DNA of 64,000 bases from Parapedobacter tibetensis (GCF_024704835.1 NZ_JAMXBE010000011.1:132435-196434), one strand, 5' to 3'. Shown: positions 26,373 to 36,499, numbered from the stretch's first letter. A program made the numbers and translations. The notes: generated by a model from the letters alone, not told the origin.

Positions 26373-27168
26373 ATTTCAGCAACTCCAGCGTAACCAACAC
26401 GGGCATATGATCCGAAGGGTTTTCCTTGATTACCTTGATATCCTTGATATCCCATTTGTGCCCCTTGCCCTTGGAAAGGAAAACATAATCAATCCTTGAT
26501 TGTGGGTTTTCAAACGGAATGGTGTTTTCTTCCTTTCCATATTCCCGTGCTGCATCCAAGAATTTTTCCGAAATTACCTGGTATGGTTCGGTGTCAGGCC
26601 TGAAATTGAAATCCCCACCCATGATTACAGGGATAGCTTGGTTTTCAAAAACCGTATTAATGGCCTCTACTTGTGCAATACGATTTGCCTCAGACTTATG
26701 GCAAAGATGCGTGCCAGCAAAAATCAGCTGATTCCCATCAGGTAGCGTGTATGTAACGGAAAGCAGTGCTCGGGCCTCACCTCCTTCAGGTAAAGGCAAC
26801 GTATCTCTTTTTGCTTCAGAAGGCCAACGGGAAAGCACCCCTTCGCCATATCCGCCATTGCTATAATCGATAGCCTTAGCAAAATAGCCGTGCATGCCTG
26901 TGAGTTTAGCGAGTTCCTGTACCAAATCCTTGGGCACCCCATTATTGAATCCTGCAGTACGATTGGTCATGCTGTCCACCTCCTGCAAAGCAACAAAATC
27001 GGGCTTATATGCATTGATGATGTCGGCTATTTCCTGCAGGTTACTGTTCCCTGGATTGTAATTATGTTCACCATGATAGATGTTATAAGTCATTACTTTG
27101 AGCTCTTGCGCTGAAGCCATTACGCCGGGCAAACAAAGCAATAAACATATAATAAAGTGCTTATACAT
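26371..27168 (-). CDS. Secreted endonuclease/exonuclease/phosphatase family protein
   Basis: A 265-residue EEP-fold (DNase I-like) hydrolase with a signal peptide ending ASAQ. The metal-ligand glutamate lies in FVALQEVDSMTNRT, the catalytic core in GGDFNFRPDTEP, and the closing histidine in NPSDHMPVLVTLEL. The fold covers nucleases, sphingomyelinases and phosphoinositide phosphatases; an exported protein could act on extracellular DNA or phosphodiesters. It lies 32 bp downstream of miaA and may be co-transcribed with it. Confidence 0.87.
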   Translation of the reverse strand: MYKHFIICLLLCLPGVMASAQELKVMTYNIYHGEHNYNPGNSNLQEIADIINAYKPDFVALQEVDSMTNRTAGFNNGVPKDLVQELAKLTGMHGYFAKAIDYSNGGYGEGVLSRWPSEAKRDTLPLPEGGEARALLSVTYTLPDGNQLIFAGTHLCHKSEANRIAQVEAINTVFENQAIPVIMGGDFNFRPDTEPYQVISEKFLDAAREYGKEENTIPFENPQSRIDYVFLSKGKGHKWDIKDIKVIKENPSDHMPVLVTLELLK

Positions 27169-27200
27169 GTTTTAATCCTCCAATAATTAATACAACAATA

Positions 27201-28100
27201 TTACGCTTTCCGCAGATTTTCCACAACATCTATCGCCATATTTTCAATCAACTGCCACTTCAGCCAATGAATTTTTAATCCGTCTTTCTCCATCTTGCGG
27301 AAATAGGTCATCTGTCGCTTGGCGAAGCGATGTATTTCGGTGTTGAGCCGGGCGAAAAACATATGGTAGTCCATTTCGCCCAAGAGGTACTGCGTGATAT
27401 ATTTATATTCTAGCCCATAATAGACTAGCCTTTCCGGGGGTATCCCTCTTTGCAGTAACAACCTTACTTCGTCAATCAAACCTTCATCAAGTCGTTTCTG
27501 AAGTCTTTCAGTGATACGTTGTCTTCGGGTTTCCACTGGAGGATTAATGCCAAAAATAGTTGCTGAAAGCGGGGGGTATGGATTTGGCGGCAATGTGTAT
27601 TGCTGGCACCATGTGGCTATCTCGATGGCTCGGATAAGCCGTTTCTTGGTGCTGGTATCCGCCTTGAAATCGGACGGAACGGGCAAATGCCGTAGTTTCT
27701 CCTTTAAGGTTTCAGCAGCTAGCGGTTCGAGCATTGCTCGCAGCGCGGCATCTACGGGTACGATGGTATAATCAAGCCGCTGCATGACCGATTGGATATA
27801 TAACCCTGTACCCCCACATAAGATGGGCTGTTTGCCTTGCCGTCGGATGGATTCCACGGCTTTATGTACATCTTCCTGATATTGGGTTACGTGATAAGTC
27901 TCCCCTGCCTCAAGGATGTCAATGAGGTGATACGGGATATTACCATATATGTGGAGATCCTTGCCAGTGCCCAAATCCATCCCCCTGTAGACCTGCCGCG
28001 AATCTGCACTGATGATGGCGCCATTGGTCTGGCGAGCCACTTCTATAGCTAGCTGGGTCTTTCCAGAAGCGGTAGGGCCAAGGATGACCACCAACCTCAC
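27201..28100 (-). CDS. miaA: tRNA dimethylallyltransferase MiaA
   Basis: Transfers a dimethylallyl group to N6 of A37 in tRNAs that read codons starting with U. The P-loop GPTASGKTQLAIEVA begins near residue 7, followed by the family signature SADSRQVYRGMDLGTGK. PILCGGTGLYIQSV and KRLIRAIEI are also diagnostic. At 299 residues it is normal length. Its start overlaps the end of the Gfo/Idh gene by 4 bp, so translation is coupled to an unrelated oxidoreductase. Confidence 0.94.
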   Translation of the reverse strand: MRLVVILGPTASGKTQLAIEVARQTNGAIISADSRQVYRGMDLGTGKDLHIYGNIPYHLIDILEAGETYHVTQYQEDVHKAVESIRRQGKQPILCGGTGLYIQSVMQRLDYTIVPVDAALRAMLEPLAAETLKEKLRHLPVPSDFKADTSTKKRLIRAIEIATWCQQYTLPPNPYPPLSATIFGINPPVETRRQRITERLQKRLDEGLIDEVRLLLQRGIPPERLVYYGLEYKYITQYLLGEMDYHMFFARLNTEIHRFAKRQMTYFRKMEKDGLKIHWLKWQLIENMAIDVVENLRKA

Positions 28101-29269
28101 ACGACAAACTTAGTCCACTTCTCGGTACTACTATTACTCGCTACCACATTATCGATGAAAGCCATACCCCGTACTCCTTCATCCACTTGCGGGAAATCGA
28201 GCATTTCGGGTGTGGGTGTTTCACCATTAAGCTTGGCCGACACCGTGAGGACAAAATTCCGATAGATGTTGCCGAAGGCTTCCAGAAGCCCTTCGGGATG
28301 GCCTGATGGAATACGCGTATTATGGGTGGCGAAACTGCTTAGGGTATAGGGCGGTTGGTAGGCGTTACCGGTACGGATATATTGCCGGGGCTGGTCAAGA
28401 ATCTTTATAATCAGATTGTTGGGATCTTCCTGGGCCCATTCGATGCCTCCTTTTTCTCCATACACACGGATACGGAGCGCGTTTTCTTCTCCTGCCGAAA
28501 TTTGTGAGGCAGTAAGTACTCCACGCGCACCGTTGTCAAAACGCAGTAATACATTTCCATCATCGTCAAGCAACCTGCCTTCAACCAATGTGGATAGGTC
28601 TGCGCAAAGTTCGGTAATCTGCAAGCCGGTGACATATTCGGCCAAATGCGCTGCATGCGTGCCGATGTCACCCATAGCCCCACTTTTACCCGATTTCTTG
28701 GGGTCCGTGCGCCAAGCGGCCTGAGCATTTCCTTCACGCTCAGAGAGGCGGCTCAGCCATCCTTGCGGGTATTCTACAACGATTTTTCTCACCTTACCCA
28801 ATACGCCCTCTTTTATCATGGCCTTGGCTTGTTTCACCATCGGGTAACCACTATACGTATGTGTGAGGCATAGCATTTTTCCTGTGCGTTCTACAATTTC
28901 TTTCAACTCCTTGGCTTCTTCGAGTGTAAAAGTCATTGGTTTTTCAATGACAACATTGAACCCATGCTCTAAAGCCAGCTTTGCCGGGCCAAAATGCACA
29001 AAATTGGGTGTAACGATGGTCACGAAATCCATCTGCACGTCTTCGGGCAACTGGCTTTCTTTTTCAATCATTTCCTCGTAGGTGAGGTATACGCGGTCTT
29101 CGGGGATGAACAGGGCTTTACCCGATTCCTTGGCAACTTCAGGATTTATGCTGAATGCCCCACAAACCAATTCAACCAGCCCATCCATATTGGCTGCAAT
29201 CCGGTGCACTGCGCCGATGAATGCGTCCTTTCCTCCACCTACCATGCCCATGCGAAGTTTTCTTTCCAT
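28097..29269 (-). CDS. Gfo/Idh/MocA family oxidoreductase
   Basis: A 390-residue NAD(P)-dependent sugar or polyol dehydrogenase-like protein. The nucleotide-binding motif GMVGGGKDAF is at residues 8-17 and the family motif VVIEKPMTF lies near residue 107. AMGDIGTHAAHLAEY near 200 contains the active-site-type aspartate and histidine. The C-terminal alpha/beta domain completes the fold. No signal peptide is present. Substrate cannot be assigned. It heads an operon with miaA (4-bp overlap). Its promoter and first codons are duplicated as a relic at 477-594. Confidence 0.88.
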   Translation of the reverse strand: MERKLRMGMVGGGKDAFIGAVHRIAANMDGLVELVCGAFSINPEVAKESGKALFIPEDRVYLTYEEMIEKESQLPEDVQMDFVTIVTPNFVHFGPAKLALEHGFNVVIEKPMTFTLEEAKELKEIVERTGKMLCLTHTYSGYPMVKQAKAMIKEGVLGKVRKIVVEYPQGWLSRLSEREGNAQAAWRTDPKKSGKSGAMGDIGTHAAHLAEYVTGLQITELCADLSTLVEGRLLDDDGNVLLRFDNGARGVLTASQISAGEENALRIRVYGEKGGIEWAQEDPNNLIIKILDQPRQYIRTGNAYQPPYTLSSFATHNTRIPSGHPEGLLEAFGNIYRNFVLTVSAKLNGETPTPEMLDFPQVDEGVRGMAFIDNVVASNSSTEKWTKFVV

Positions 29270-29320
29270 AGTGTTCTTACTGTTTAAAAAAAATATTAGG
29301 ATCTTGTTTTAACAATCTGC

Positions 29321-29328
29321 CGAATATA
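29321..29328 (-). promoter_or_regulatory. -7 box TATATTCG of Gfo/Idh-miaA operon
   Basis: TATATTCG on the minus strand fits TAnnTTYG, 51 bp upstream of the Gfo/Idh ATG. Its identical survival in the relic copy at 485-492 supports it being functional. Confidence 0.5.
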
Positions 29329-29443
29329 CTAAAAATCCCTAATTTGTGAACGCAAAAGTCAATAGGATGTTGCCTACAACAGTCGATAAAAAACAGGTTA
29401 TTAACCTTAGGGTAGTAGGTGATTCGATTTCAGTGATATGCCA

Positions 29444-30244
29444 TTAAATAACCTTTACCAACTTGAGGCTACCACTGTTACAAATCGGCACATAGCCTGC
29501 TCTTTCCCGGTCTTGGGGTGATTTTTCCATCATATCGGATGGCATTGCCCCATCATAATATCGTTTCATCGTGCTGGTCTCTATCCAAAAAAGCTGGGGA
29601 GGGATTTCGCCTACAATGGTGAAGCCCGTCTTTCGATAGCTGCTTCCATCAGACCAGTCCTTATCAGCATACGTCATGATATCGCCGGGGTTGAACTCCT
29701 GCTGAAAGGCGTCAAGCAATTTGCTAAAACCCCCTACCACTTGTATTCCTTGCTTATGGCAAAAACGAAGCAGTTCATAAGACCGGTATTCGGCAGGTTG
29801 ATTGTCCATCCGCCTTCCACCACTGAATACAGCAATGGAAACCAACTCGCCCTCATGGAACAGGCCATAACGATACTTGCCCGGCAATGCCACTTGTAAA
29901 TGGTGGTCTTGCTGGAATGCCATAGCCATAGATTTATCAATGCGGGCCGCGACGGTATCACGCGCATGAACCCGTTGCGCCTGTCCCGCCAACGCTGCAA
30001 TGCGGTTGAGCAAAAGGTCGGGCTGTGTTATCCAGACATCCTCATCAATGTGGATGCAACGCACATCGCTCTCTACCGGTATTCGTTTCTTAGCATCGCT
30101 CAGGTAATAGACAATACTTATAGGTAAGCCTTCGGAGAATAGGAAACAAGCATTCTTAGTGAGTGCCTTGAGGTCAAATTCCGCATGCACCCTGTGCTGC
30201 AGAGCTATTAAAAACTTGTAGAAGGAGCTGTTGACACTAAACAT
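29444..30244 (-). CDS. Unrecognised protein with phage-endonuclease-like C-terminal domain
   Basis: A 266-residue cytoplasmic protein. The N-terminal half is unassigned and contains acidic and histidine residues. The C-terminal half has RSYELLRFCHKQGIQVVGGF, SKLLDAFQQEFNPGDIMTYAD, and SDGSSYRKTGF, a pattern I associate with the C-terminal domain of some phage homing-endonuclease-like and GNAT/Mom-like proteins. That resemblance is from memory. ATG 30244 was chosen; the frame is open to a TTG at 30268. It is not in an operon and is divergent from the chimeric hydrolase gene. Function unknown. Confidence 0.6.
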   Translation of the reverse strand: MFSVNSSFYKFLIALQHRVHAEFDLKALTKNACFLFSEGLPISIVYYLSDAKKRIPVESDVRCIHIDEDVWITQPDLLLNRIAALAGQAQRVHARDTVAARIDKSMAMAFQQDHHLQVALPGKYRYGLFHEGELVSIAVFSGGRRMDNQPAEYRSYELLRFCHKQGIQVVGGFSKLLDAFQQEFNPGDIMTYADKDWSDGSSYRKTGFTIVGEIPPQLFWIETSTMKRYYDGAMPSDMMEKSPQDRERAGYVPICNSGSLKLVKVI

Positions 30245-30330
30245 GGAAATCAGGTAAATGAATTGCAAAAATCATAAAATTTTTAACAGATAACTATTTT
30301 TTGTGCAAATATTAGCGATATTCGTCATGT

Positions 30331-32127
30331 ATGAGAAAAATTCCCTCAATTACCTACATATTATGCTTGTGTATAGTTTGCTTTTACGGATGCCATACCG
30401 CTTACGCGCAACAAAATGTGCCAAGGGTCAACCATACGGTTTTGTTAAACAACCAAAGCAGGATCGTTCCATTACGTGCCTTGCAGGATCGCAGAATCGC
30501 TCATATTGCCAATATTGACGAACAAACCTTGTCGCTGTTTGGCGAACTATTGGACCGTTATGCACCTATTGACCATTTCGCCATTCCAACTAACACCGAG
30601 AGCTATGGTAAATTGGATGAGAGATTGAAATTCTATAATACGCTTATCCTTGCCGTCAATGGCAAGGACTTAGGTAACAAACGGTTGTTGCAGTTTATCA
30701 ATACCCAAGCGATTGGCAAACAGGTTATACTCGCCGTTTTTGGAGATGGTACGAAGTTGGGTGGGTTAGATTTTGTCCGATTTCCCATATTATGGAACCC
30801 CGAACTGACCGAAGAAGCCGCTAGCCATGCGGCAATGTCTGTATTTGGGGGTATCGCATGCACAGCGCGCTTGCCACAATCGTTTTCTACAAAATATGCA
30901 GCAGGTGCTGGGTTTACTACAGAACAAACGCGTTTAGCATATACGGATGCTGCCCTATTAGGCATTGATGCACAACACTTGGGCGCTAGCATTGATACCA
31001 TTGTGGAAGAGGCTATTCGTGAGCGAGCTACGCCCGGAGCTGTTGTGATGGTAGTCAAAAATGGCAAGGTTATTTTCGAAAAGGCTTACGGCTACCATAC
31101 ATATGACCGGCTCACGCCTACGGAGGTGTCTAATATTTTTGACTTGGCCTCCCTAACCAAAATAATGGCTACCACTCCTTCTGTGATGCGACTTACCGAA
31201 CGTGGTGTAATCCACCTCGATAGTACGATGGGTTACTACCTGCTTCAGGCCCGTAATACGAATAAAAACAAGACCAAACTACGGGATGTGATGCTCCATG
31301 AAGCGGGGTTTATCCCTTATATCCCATTTTACCGCGAATTGAAATCCGATGACCTTAGCCCCGATTCATCGGCCGCTTATTCCGTGAAAGTGGCAGATGG
31401 TTGCTATATCCGTACAGGATATTATGAGGAGGTAATGTGGTCTACCATGCTTCAATCTAAGCTCAATGCCTCTGGATCGTATGTATATAGTGATATCAGT
31501 ATGTATGTGATGAAAGAAGTAACCGAACACCAAACAGGTTTTCCCATACAAGACTACATTCAGCAGGAGTTTTATCGGCCATTGGGTATGAAAACCGCCG
31601 GATACGGCCCCCGTGAGCGCTTCGGAAGAAACCGGATTGTGCCTACGGAGAATGATAAAGGATTTAGGAAAACCTTACTGCAAGGATATGTCCACGATCA
31701 AGGAGCAGCCATGGCAGGCGGCATTGCGGGGCATGCTGGATTATTCGCTACGGCAAATGATTTGGCCATTTATGGCCAGCTGCTGCTCAATAGGGGAGCA
31801 TACGGTGGTGATCGTTACTTCAGGGCCGAAACGGTAGATTTGTTCACCTCCCGACAGTCGGCCAACAGCCGGAGGGGATTGGGATTTGATCGTTGGGATC
31901 CGGATACGAGCAAACACTATCCCTCAAAGTTGGCTTCAGATGCTACCTTTGGACATACCGGATATACTGGCACCTGCATTTGGATTGACCCTAAAGAACA
32001 ATTGGTATATATCTTCCTTTCCAACCGGGTGCACCCAGAAGTGAGCACCAAACTGATCAGTCTCAATATCAGGGGAAGGATACAGGACGCTGTATATGAA
32101 GCCATACAAGCAGCGCAAAAGAATTGA
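30331..32127 (+). CDS. Serine hydrolase: GH3 C-terminal-like domain fused to beta-lactamase domain
   Basis: Signal peptide to about residue 26, then residues about 30-205 resemble the C-terminal domain of GH3 beta-glucosidases (NNQSRIVPLRAL near the start; a GGIACTARLPQSF loop near 178). Residues about 225-590 are a class C beta-lactamase/esterase-type domain: SxxK in DLASLTKIMATTP, the YxN-equivalent YSD in SGSYVYSDISMY, and HTG in FGHTGYTGT. Bacteroidota also carry full-length fusions of about 1000 residues with a complete GH3 enzyme in front; here the GH3 catalytic N-domain is absent while the signal peptide is intact. It is followed 24 bp later by a dipeptidase gene, which suggests envelope peptide or glycan turnover. 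Confidence 0.75.
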   Translation: MRKIPSITYILCLCIVCFYGCHTAYAQQNVPRVNHTVLLNNQSRIVPLRALQDRRIAHIANIDEQTLSLFGELLDRYAPIDHFAIPTNTESYGKLDERLKFYNTLILAVNGKDLGNKRLLQFINTQAIGKQVILAVFGDGTKLGGLDFVRFPILWNPELTEEAASHAAMSVFGGIACTARLPQSFSTKYAAGAGFTTEQTRLAYTDAALLGIDAQHLGASIDTIVEEAIRERATPGAVVMVVKNGKVIFEKAYGYHTYDRLTPTEVSNIFDLASLTKIMATTPSVMRLTERGVIHLDSTMGYYLLQARNTNKNKTKLRDVMLHEAGFIPYIPFYRELKSDDLSPDSSAAYSVKVADGCYIRTGYYEEVMWSTMLQSKLNASGSYVYSDISMYVMKEVTEHQTGFPIQDYIQQEFYRPLGMKTAGYGPRERFGRNRIVPTENDKGFRKTLLQGYVHDQGAAMAGGIAGHAGLFATANDLAIYGQLLLNRGAYGGDRYFRAETVDLFTSRQSANSRRGLGFDRWDPDTSKHYPSKLASDATFGHTGYTGTCIWIDPKEQLVYIFLSNRVHPEVSTKLISLNIRGRIQDAVYEAIQAAQKN

Positions 32128-32151
32128 TTACAATTTTTCACCTAATTTGCT

Positions 32152-33321
32152 ATGGGTTTCTCCATGAAAATAGTTGTTGTTTGCCTAGCTTCCATCCTTT
32201 GGGACATTGCTATCTATGCCCAAGATGCCACTGAAATCCATCGTTCGGCCATTGTCTTTGATGCACACAACGATGTGTTATACCAATCGGTTATGCGAGG
32301 TAAGGACATTGGCAAACGGATGAATACAGGGCATACCGATTTGCCCCGTATCAAAGAAGGGGGGATAGATGTGCAGGTCTTTGCTGTATGGTGCAATGAA
32401 AAATATGGCAAAGGCACAGCCTTTGCCCAAGCCAATGCACAAATTGATGGGTTGATGAAGGTCATCCGCGAATATCCCGATGATATCGCCTTGGCCACTG
32501 ATGTTGCGCGCATACGGCAAATCATAGAACAAGAAAAAATAGCTGCTGTCATTGGCGTGGAGGGGGGCCACATGATTGAAGACCGAATAGACTACCTCGA
32601 TAGCTTGTTTAGACGGGGCGCACGGTATCTTACCCTCACATGGAACAATAGTGTAGATTGGGCGACCTCCGCTACGGATGAAACGAGAAACCCATCAAAG
32701 CTACGGCATAAAGGGTTGAATGACTTTGGCCGTCAGGTTGTCCATAGGATGAACGATTTGGGAATGATGGTCGATCTCTCACATGTAGGCCGGCAAACAT
32801 TCTTTGACGTGATGGAAACGACCTCCAAGCCGGTGTTGGTGTCACATAGTAATGCATATGCCCTAATGGCACATGCCCGCAACTTGCATGATGACCAAAT
32901 CAAGGCTGTGGCTGAAAATGGAGGCGTGATTTGCCTCAATTTTTACTCGGGATTCCTTGATCCAGCTCATTATGGCAAAATAAACCGCCTATATGAGAAA
33001 CACGTTGCAGCAACAGATTCCGTGAAACGTTCTAGCAGCGCTAAATATAATTTACTGCCCCCAGCGGCAAAGGAACAGCTCCGCCCGTCTTTATCACTTT
33101 TATTTGACCATATCGACTACATGGTGAAGCTGGCGGGGATAGATCATGTAGGTATCGGGAGTGATTTTGATGGCATTACGTCTACACCTAAGGGGCTGGA
33201 TGATTGCCGTGATTTCCCCAAAATTACGGCAGGATTACTGCAACGTGGGTATTCGGAGGTAGATATCAGAAAGATATTGGGTGAAAACATGTTGCGGCTG
33301 ATGGAGGCGCAGGAAGAATAA
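32152..33321 (+). CDS. Membrane dipeptidase, peptidase family M19
   Basis: A zinc-dependent dipeptidase of 389 residues. The HxD metal motif lies in FDAHNDVLYQ near residue 43, the bridging glutamate in GVEGGHMIED, and metal histidines in DLSHVGRQT and VSHSNAYAL; GIGSDFDGI closes the barrel. The N-terminus forms a signal peptide ending IYAQ, with ATG 32164 as an alternative start. It should hydrolyse dipeptides, including those with D-residues, in the periplasm. It follows the serine hydrolase gene closely and precedes radA by 5 bp. Confidence 0.9.
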   Translation: MGFSMKIVVVCLASILWDIAIYAQDATEIHRSAIVFDAHNDVLYQSVMRGKDIGKRMNTGHTDLPRIKEGGIDVQVFAVWCNEKYGKGTAFAQANAQIDGLMKVIREYPDDIALATDVARIRQIIEQEKIAAVIGVEGGHMIEDRIDYLDSLFRRGARYLTLTWNNSVDWATSATDETRNPSKLRHKGLNDFGRQVVHRMNDLGMMVDLSHVGRQTFFDVMETTSKPVLVSHSNAYALMAHARNLHDDQIKAVAENGGVICLNFYSGFLDPAHYGKINRLYEKHVAATDSVKRSSSAKYNLLPPAAKEQLRPSLSLLFDHIDYMVKLAGIDHVGIGSDFDGITSTPKGLDDCRDFPKITAGLLQRGYSEVDIRKILGENMLRLMEAQEE

Positions 33322-33326
33322 ATATC

Positions 33327-34706
33327 ATGGCCAAAACAAGAACAACCTATTTCTGCCAAAATTGCGGATATGAATCTGCAAAATGGCTTGGCAAATGTCC
33401 CTCTTGCAACGAGTGGAATACATTTGTGGAAGAAGTGGTGGAAAAAACCGGTACCCGAACTCCTGATTGGCGAACCACGGCTGATCCCACAAAACGACCA
33501 AATAAAGCTGCGGCGATACACGAAATTGTGCATGCAGAAGAAATTCGCCGAATCACACCCGACAAGGAACTAAACAGGGTTTTAGGCGGAGGGATTGTGC
33601 CCGGATCACTGGTGCTCATCGGGGGTGAACCCGGCATCGGCAAATCCACACTGATGCTACAGCTTGCCCTCAACATGCCAGGAACTAAGACACTATATAT
33701 TTCTGGTGAGGAAAGCGAACAACAGCTCAAACTGCGGGCAGAGCGGTTAGTACAATCGTCCAAAGCTGATTGTTACATCCTCACAGAAACATCCACGCAA
33801 AATATTTTCAAGCAAATTGAATCCACCAAGCCCGATTTGGTTATCATCGATTCGATACAGACGCTCCACTCTGCCCGTATTGATTCCACTCCGGGTAGCG
33901 TATCACAAGTGCGCGAATGCACCGCGGAACTGCTTCGTTTTGCAAAGGAAACAGCTACACCAGTATTCGTGGTCGGTCACATTACCAAGGATGGCACGAT
34001 TGCCGGCCCCAAGGTATTGGAGCACATGGTAGACACGGTATTGCAGTTTGAGGGCGATCAGCACCATGTATACCGCATCCTACGCGCTATCAAAAACCGA
34101 TTTGGATCTGCGGCTGAGCTGGGAATCTATGAAATGCAGGGAACAGGGCTGCGGGAAGTGAGCAATCCTTCGGAAATCCTGCTTTCACAACGAGAACATA
34201 CCATGAGCGGCATCTCCATCGCCGCTATGTTGGAGGGGCTGCGGCCCATGCTCATCGAAGTGCAGGCATTGGTAAGTAATTCCGCCTATGGAACGCCCCA
34301 ACGCTCCTCTACGGGATTTGACGCCAGACGATTGAACATGTTGCTTGCCGTGCTTGAAAAACGCTTTGGTTTCCGACTAAGCGCACAAGATGTGTTCCTC
34401 AATATCGCGGGAGGGTTACGAGTGGAAGACCCTGCTATTGATCTGGCGGTCATTACCGCCATTATTTCCTCCCAGCAAGACATATCCATGGCCGCCACGA
34501 TTGCCTTTGCGGGTGAGGTGGGTCTTTCTGGCGAAATACGGGCGGTCAACCGCATTGAACAACGCATTGCCGAAGCCGAGAAGCTCGGATTTGAAGCCAT
34601 CTATATTTCCAAATACAATACCAAAGGATTAGATAGCAGCAAATATCAAATCGAAATCAAACCCGTAGCCAAAGTAGAGGAGGTCTTTCAAGCCGTTTTT
34701 GGATGA
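33327..34706 (+). CDS. radA: DNA repair protein RadA
   Basis: RecA-like ATPase that promotes branch migration in recombination. The N-terminal C4 zinc finger (CQNCG and CPSCNEW) begins near residue 9. Walker A is GGEPGIGKSTLM near residue 97; the RadA-specific KNRFG motif is near 250. The C-terminal Lon-like domain has AIDLAVITAIISS. The length of 459 residues is normal. It starts 5 bp after the dipeptidase gene, an operon without obvious functional logic. Confidence 0.95.
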   Translation: MAKTRTTYFCQNCGYESAKWLGKCPSCNEWNTFVEEVVEKTGTRTPDWRTTADPTKRPNKAAAIHEIVHAEEIRRITPDKELNRVLGGGIVPGSLVLIGGEPGIGKSTLMLQLALNMPGTKTLYISGEESEQQLKLRAERLVQSSKADCYILTETSTQNIFKQIESTKPDLVIIDSIQTLHSARIDSTPGSVSQVRECTAELLRFAKETATPVFVVGHITKDGTIAGPKVLEHMVDTVLQFEGDQHHVYRILRAIKNRFGSAAELGIYEMQGTGLREVSNPSEILLSQREHTMSGISIAAMLEGLRPMLIEVQALVSNSAYGTPQRSSTGFDARRLNMLLAVLEKRFGFRLSAQDVFLNIAGGLRVEDPAIDLAVITAIISSQQDISMAATIAFAGEVGLSGEIRAVNRIEQRIAEAEKLGFEAIYISKYNTKGLDSSKYQIEIKPVAKVEEVFQAVFG

Positions 34707-34736
34707 TGGAAGAAGCCGCATAGGTTTAGATTGAGG

Positions 34737-35105
34737 CTAACCAACCGTTTTCCCGAACGGAGTAAATGCCAATCCCATTAATTTAAAATGCTGCCTGCCG
34801 AATGGGATGCCAATAATGGTGATGCAGAGCAATAAACCAAAAAGAAAGTGGGTGAGCGCTACCCATATCCCCCCGAATAGGATCCAAAGGATATTCATGA
34901 GCGTGTAAAGGCATCCTGTACTTGATGGCGTATTGGTTACCACCATGCCGAACGGCACCAATGAAGCAATCGCCAGCTTAAACAGTTGTATCCCGAAAGG
35001 AATGCCCACGATGGTGAGGCAGAGTATCAATCCACCAATAAGATATTCTAGGAAGATTAAAAATCCACCAAAGACTATCCAAATTAGATTTCCTATAAGA
35101 TTCAT
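34737..35105 (-). CDS. YccF domain membrane protein
   Basis: A 122-residue inner-membrane protein with duplicated YccF halves: NLIWIVFGGFLIFLEYLIGG followed by CLTIVGIPFG, and later NILWILFGGIWVAL followed by CITIIGIPFG. About four membrane helices are expected. Function of the family is unknown. It starts 4 bp after the hisS stop codon. Confidence 0.85.
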   Translation of the reverse strand: MNLIGNLIWIVFGGFLIFLEYLIGGLILCLTIVGIPFGIQLFKLAIASLVPFGMVVTNTPSSTGCLYTLMNILWILFGGIWVALTHFLFGLLLCITIIGIPFGRQHFKLMGLAFTPFGKTVG

Positions 35106-35109
35106 AAGC

Positions 35110-36495
35110 TTACTTGGTCAAAAAAGAGATAATAGCCTTTTCATCCAATTTCCGTTGTTCTCCGGTCCGCATGTCTCTCAGCGAAAACAGTCCATGCTGT
35201 ATCTCTTCTTCTCCGAGGAGAATAACATAAGGGATTTTTTTGGCATCTGCATAAGACAGCTGTTTCTTCAATTTCACCGAGGAGGGGTAAAGTTCCGTGG
35301 AAATTCCTGCCGCACGCAGTTTTTGCAGGAGAGGCAAGGCGTACAACTCAGCCAACTTATCGAAATTACTGATGAGCACCATGGTAGACTGCGTAGCGCT
35401 TTCTGGAAACAAGGCCAATTCTTCCAATACATCATATATTCGGTCTGCCCCGAAGGAAACACCTACACCGGTAAGCCCCTTAAGTCCAAACATGCCGGTA
35501 AGATCGTCGTACCGGCCGCCACCGCCAATGCTACCCATGGTCACCTCGTTGGTCTCTACCTCAAAGATGCATCCTGTGTAATAGTTGAGACCCCTCGCCA
35601 AGGTAATGTCCAAATCAACAAAACGATCTATCAGTGATGAATCAGCCGTTAGTTTTTCAATGTAACCCAATACGATTTCAATTTCATCAATGCCTTGTAA
35701 TCCGGTGGTTGAAGATGTAAGCACTTGCTTCAGGGTTTCTATTTTTTCGGCTTTGCTGCCTTGCAACTGAATAATCGGTTGTAACCTATTCAAATCTTCT
35801 GTAGAAAACCCCTTGTCAAGCAGTTCCTTATTGACTCCATCGAAGCCAATTTTATCTAGCTTGTCAATGGCTACCGTCATATTCACGATTAACTCCGGTT
35901 TGCCCAATATCTCTGCAATGCCCATTAGGATCTTGCGGTTATTGAGTTTGATGGTAAAGTCGCGTAATCCCAAGTTACTAAATGCCTCATGATAGATGAG
36001 CACAAATTCGGCTTCATTGAGCAGGCTTTCCGAACCGACTACGTCCACATCACACTGGCAAAACTCGCGATAACGCCCGCGTTGCGGCCTATCTGCACGC
36101 CATACGGGTTGCATTTGGAATCGCTTGAATGGCAGGGCGATTTCATGTTGGTGCATCACTACATAACGGGCAAAAGGCACCGTGAGATCATAACGCAAGG
36201 CTTTTTCAGCGATATGTGGAATCAGCTCCGTAGAAGCCCTTTCTTCCAAGAGACCCTTTGGGGCCTTGGCTAAGTAGTCGCCCGAATTGAGTATCTTGAA
36301 GATCAGCTTGTCTCCTTCATCTCCGTATTTGCCTGTAAGCGTCTGAAGGTTTTCAAAAGAAGGGGTTTGTATCTCTTGATACCCATACTTTACGAACACC
36401 GACTTAAGGGTATTGAAAATATAATTGCGCTTTTCCATTTCAACGGGCGAGAAATCGCGCGTGCCCTTAGCCAACGAAGGTTTAATTATTGCCAT
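35110..36495 (-). CDS. hisS: Histidyl-tRNA synthetase
   Basis: Class II aminoacyl-tRNA synthetase. Motif 1 region ([17 protein letters not shown]) opens the protein; motif 2 lies in [20 protein letters not shown] near residue 121, the HisA signature [14 protein letters not shown] near 302, and motif 3 in [13 protein letters not shown] near 343. The C-terminal anticodon-binding domain follows. At 461 residues it is typical. A perfect -7 box, TACCTTTG, ends only 4 bp upstream of the ATG, so its mRNA is probably leaderless. Confidence 0.95.
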   Translation of the reverse strand: MAIIKPSLAKGTRDFSPVEMEKRNYIFNTLKSVFVKYGYQEIQTPSFENLQTLTGKYGDEGDKLIFKILNSGDYLAKAPKGLLEERASTELIPHIAEKALRYDLTVPFARYVVMHQHEIALPFKRFQMQPVWRADRPQRGRYREFCQCDVDVVGSESLLNEAEFVLIYHEAFSNLGLRDFTIKLNNRKILMGIAEILGKPELIVNMTVAIDKLDKIGFDGVNKELLDKGFSTEDLNRLQPIIQLQGSKAEKIETLKQVLTSSTTGLQGIDEIEIVLGYIEKLTADSSLIDRFVDLDITLARGLNYYTGCIFEVETNEVTMGSIGGGGRYDDLTGMFGLKGLTGVGVSFGADRIYDVLEELALFPESATQSTMVLISNFDKLAELYALPLLQKLRAAGISTELYPSSVKLKKQLSYADAKKIPYVILLGEEEIQHGLFSLRDMRTGEQRKLDEKAIISFLTK

Positions 36496-36499
36496 ACTG

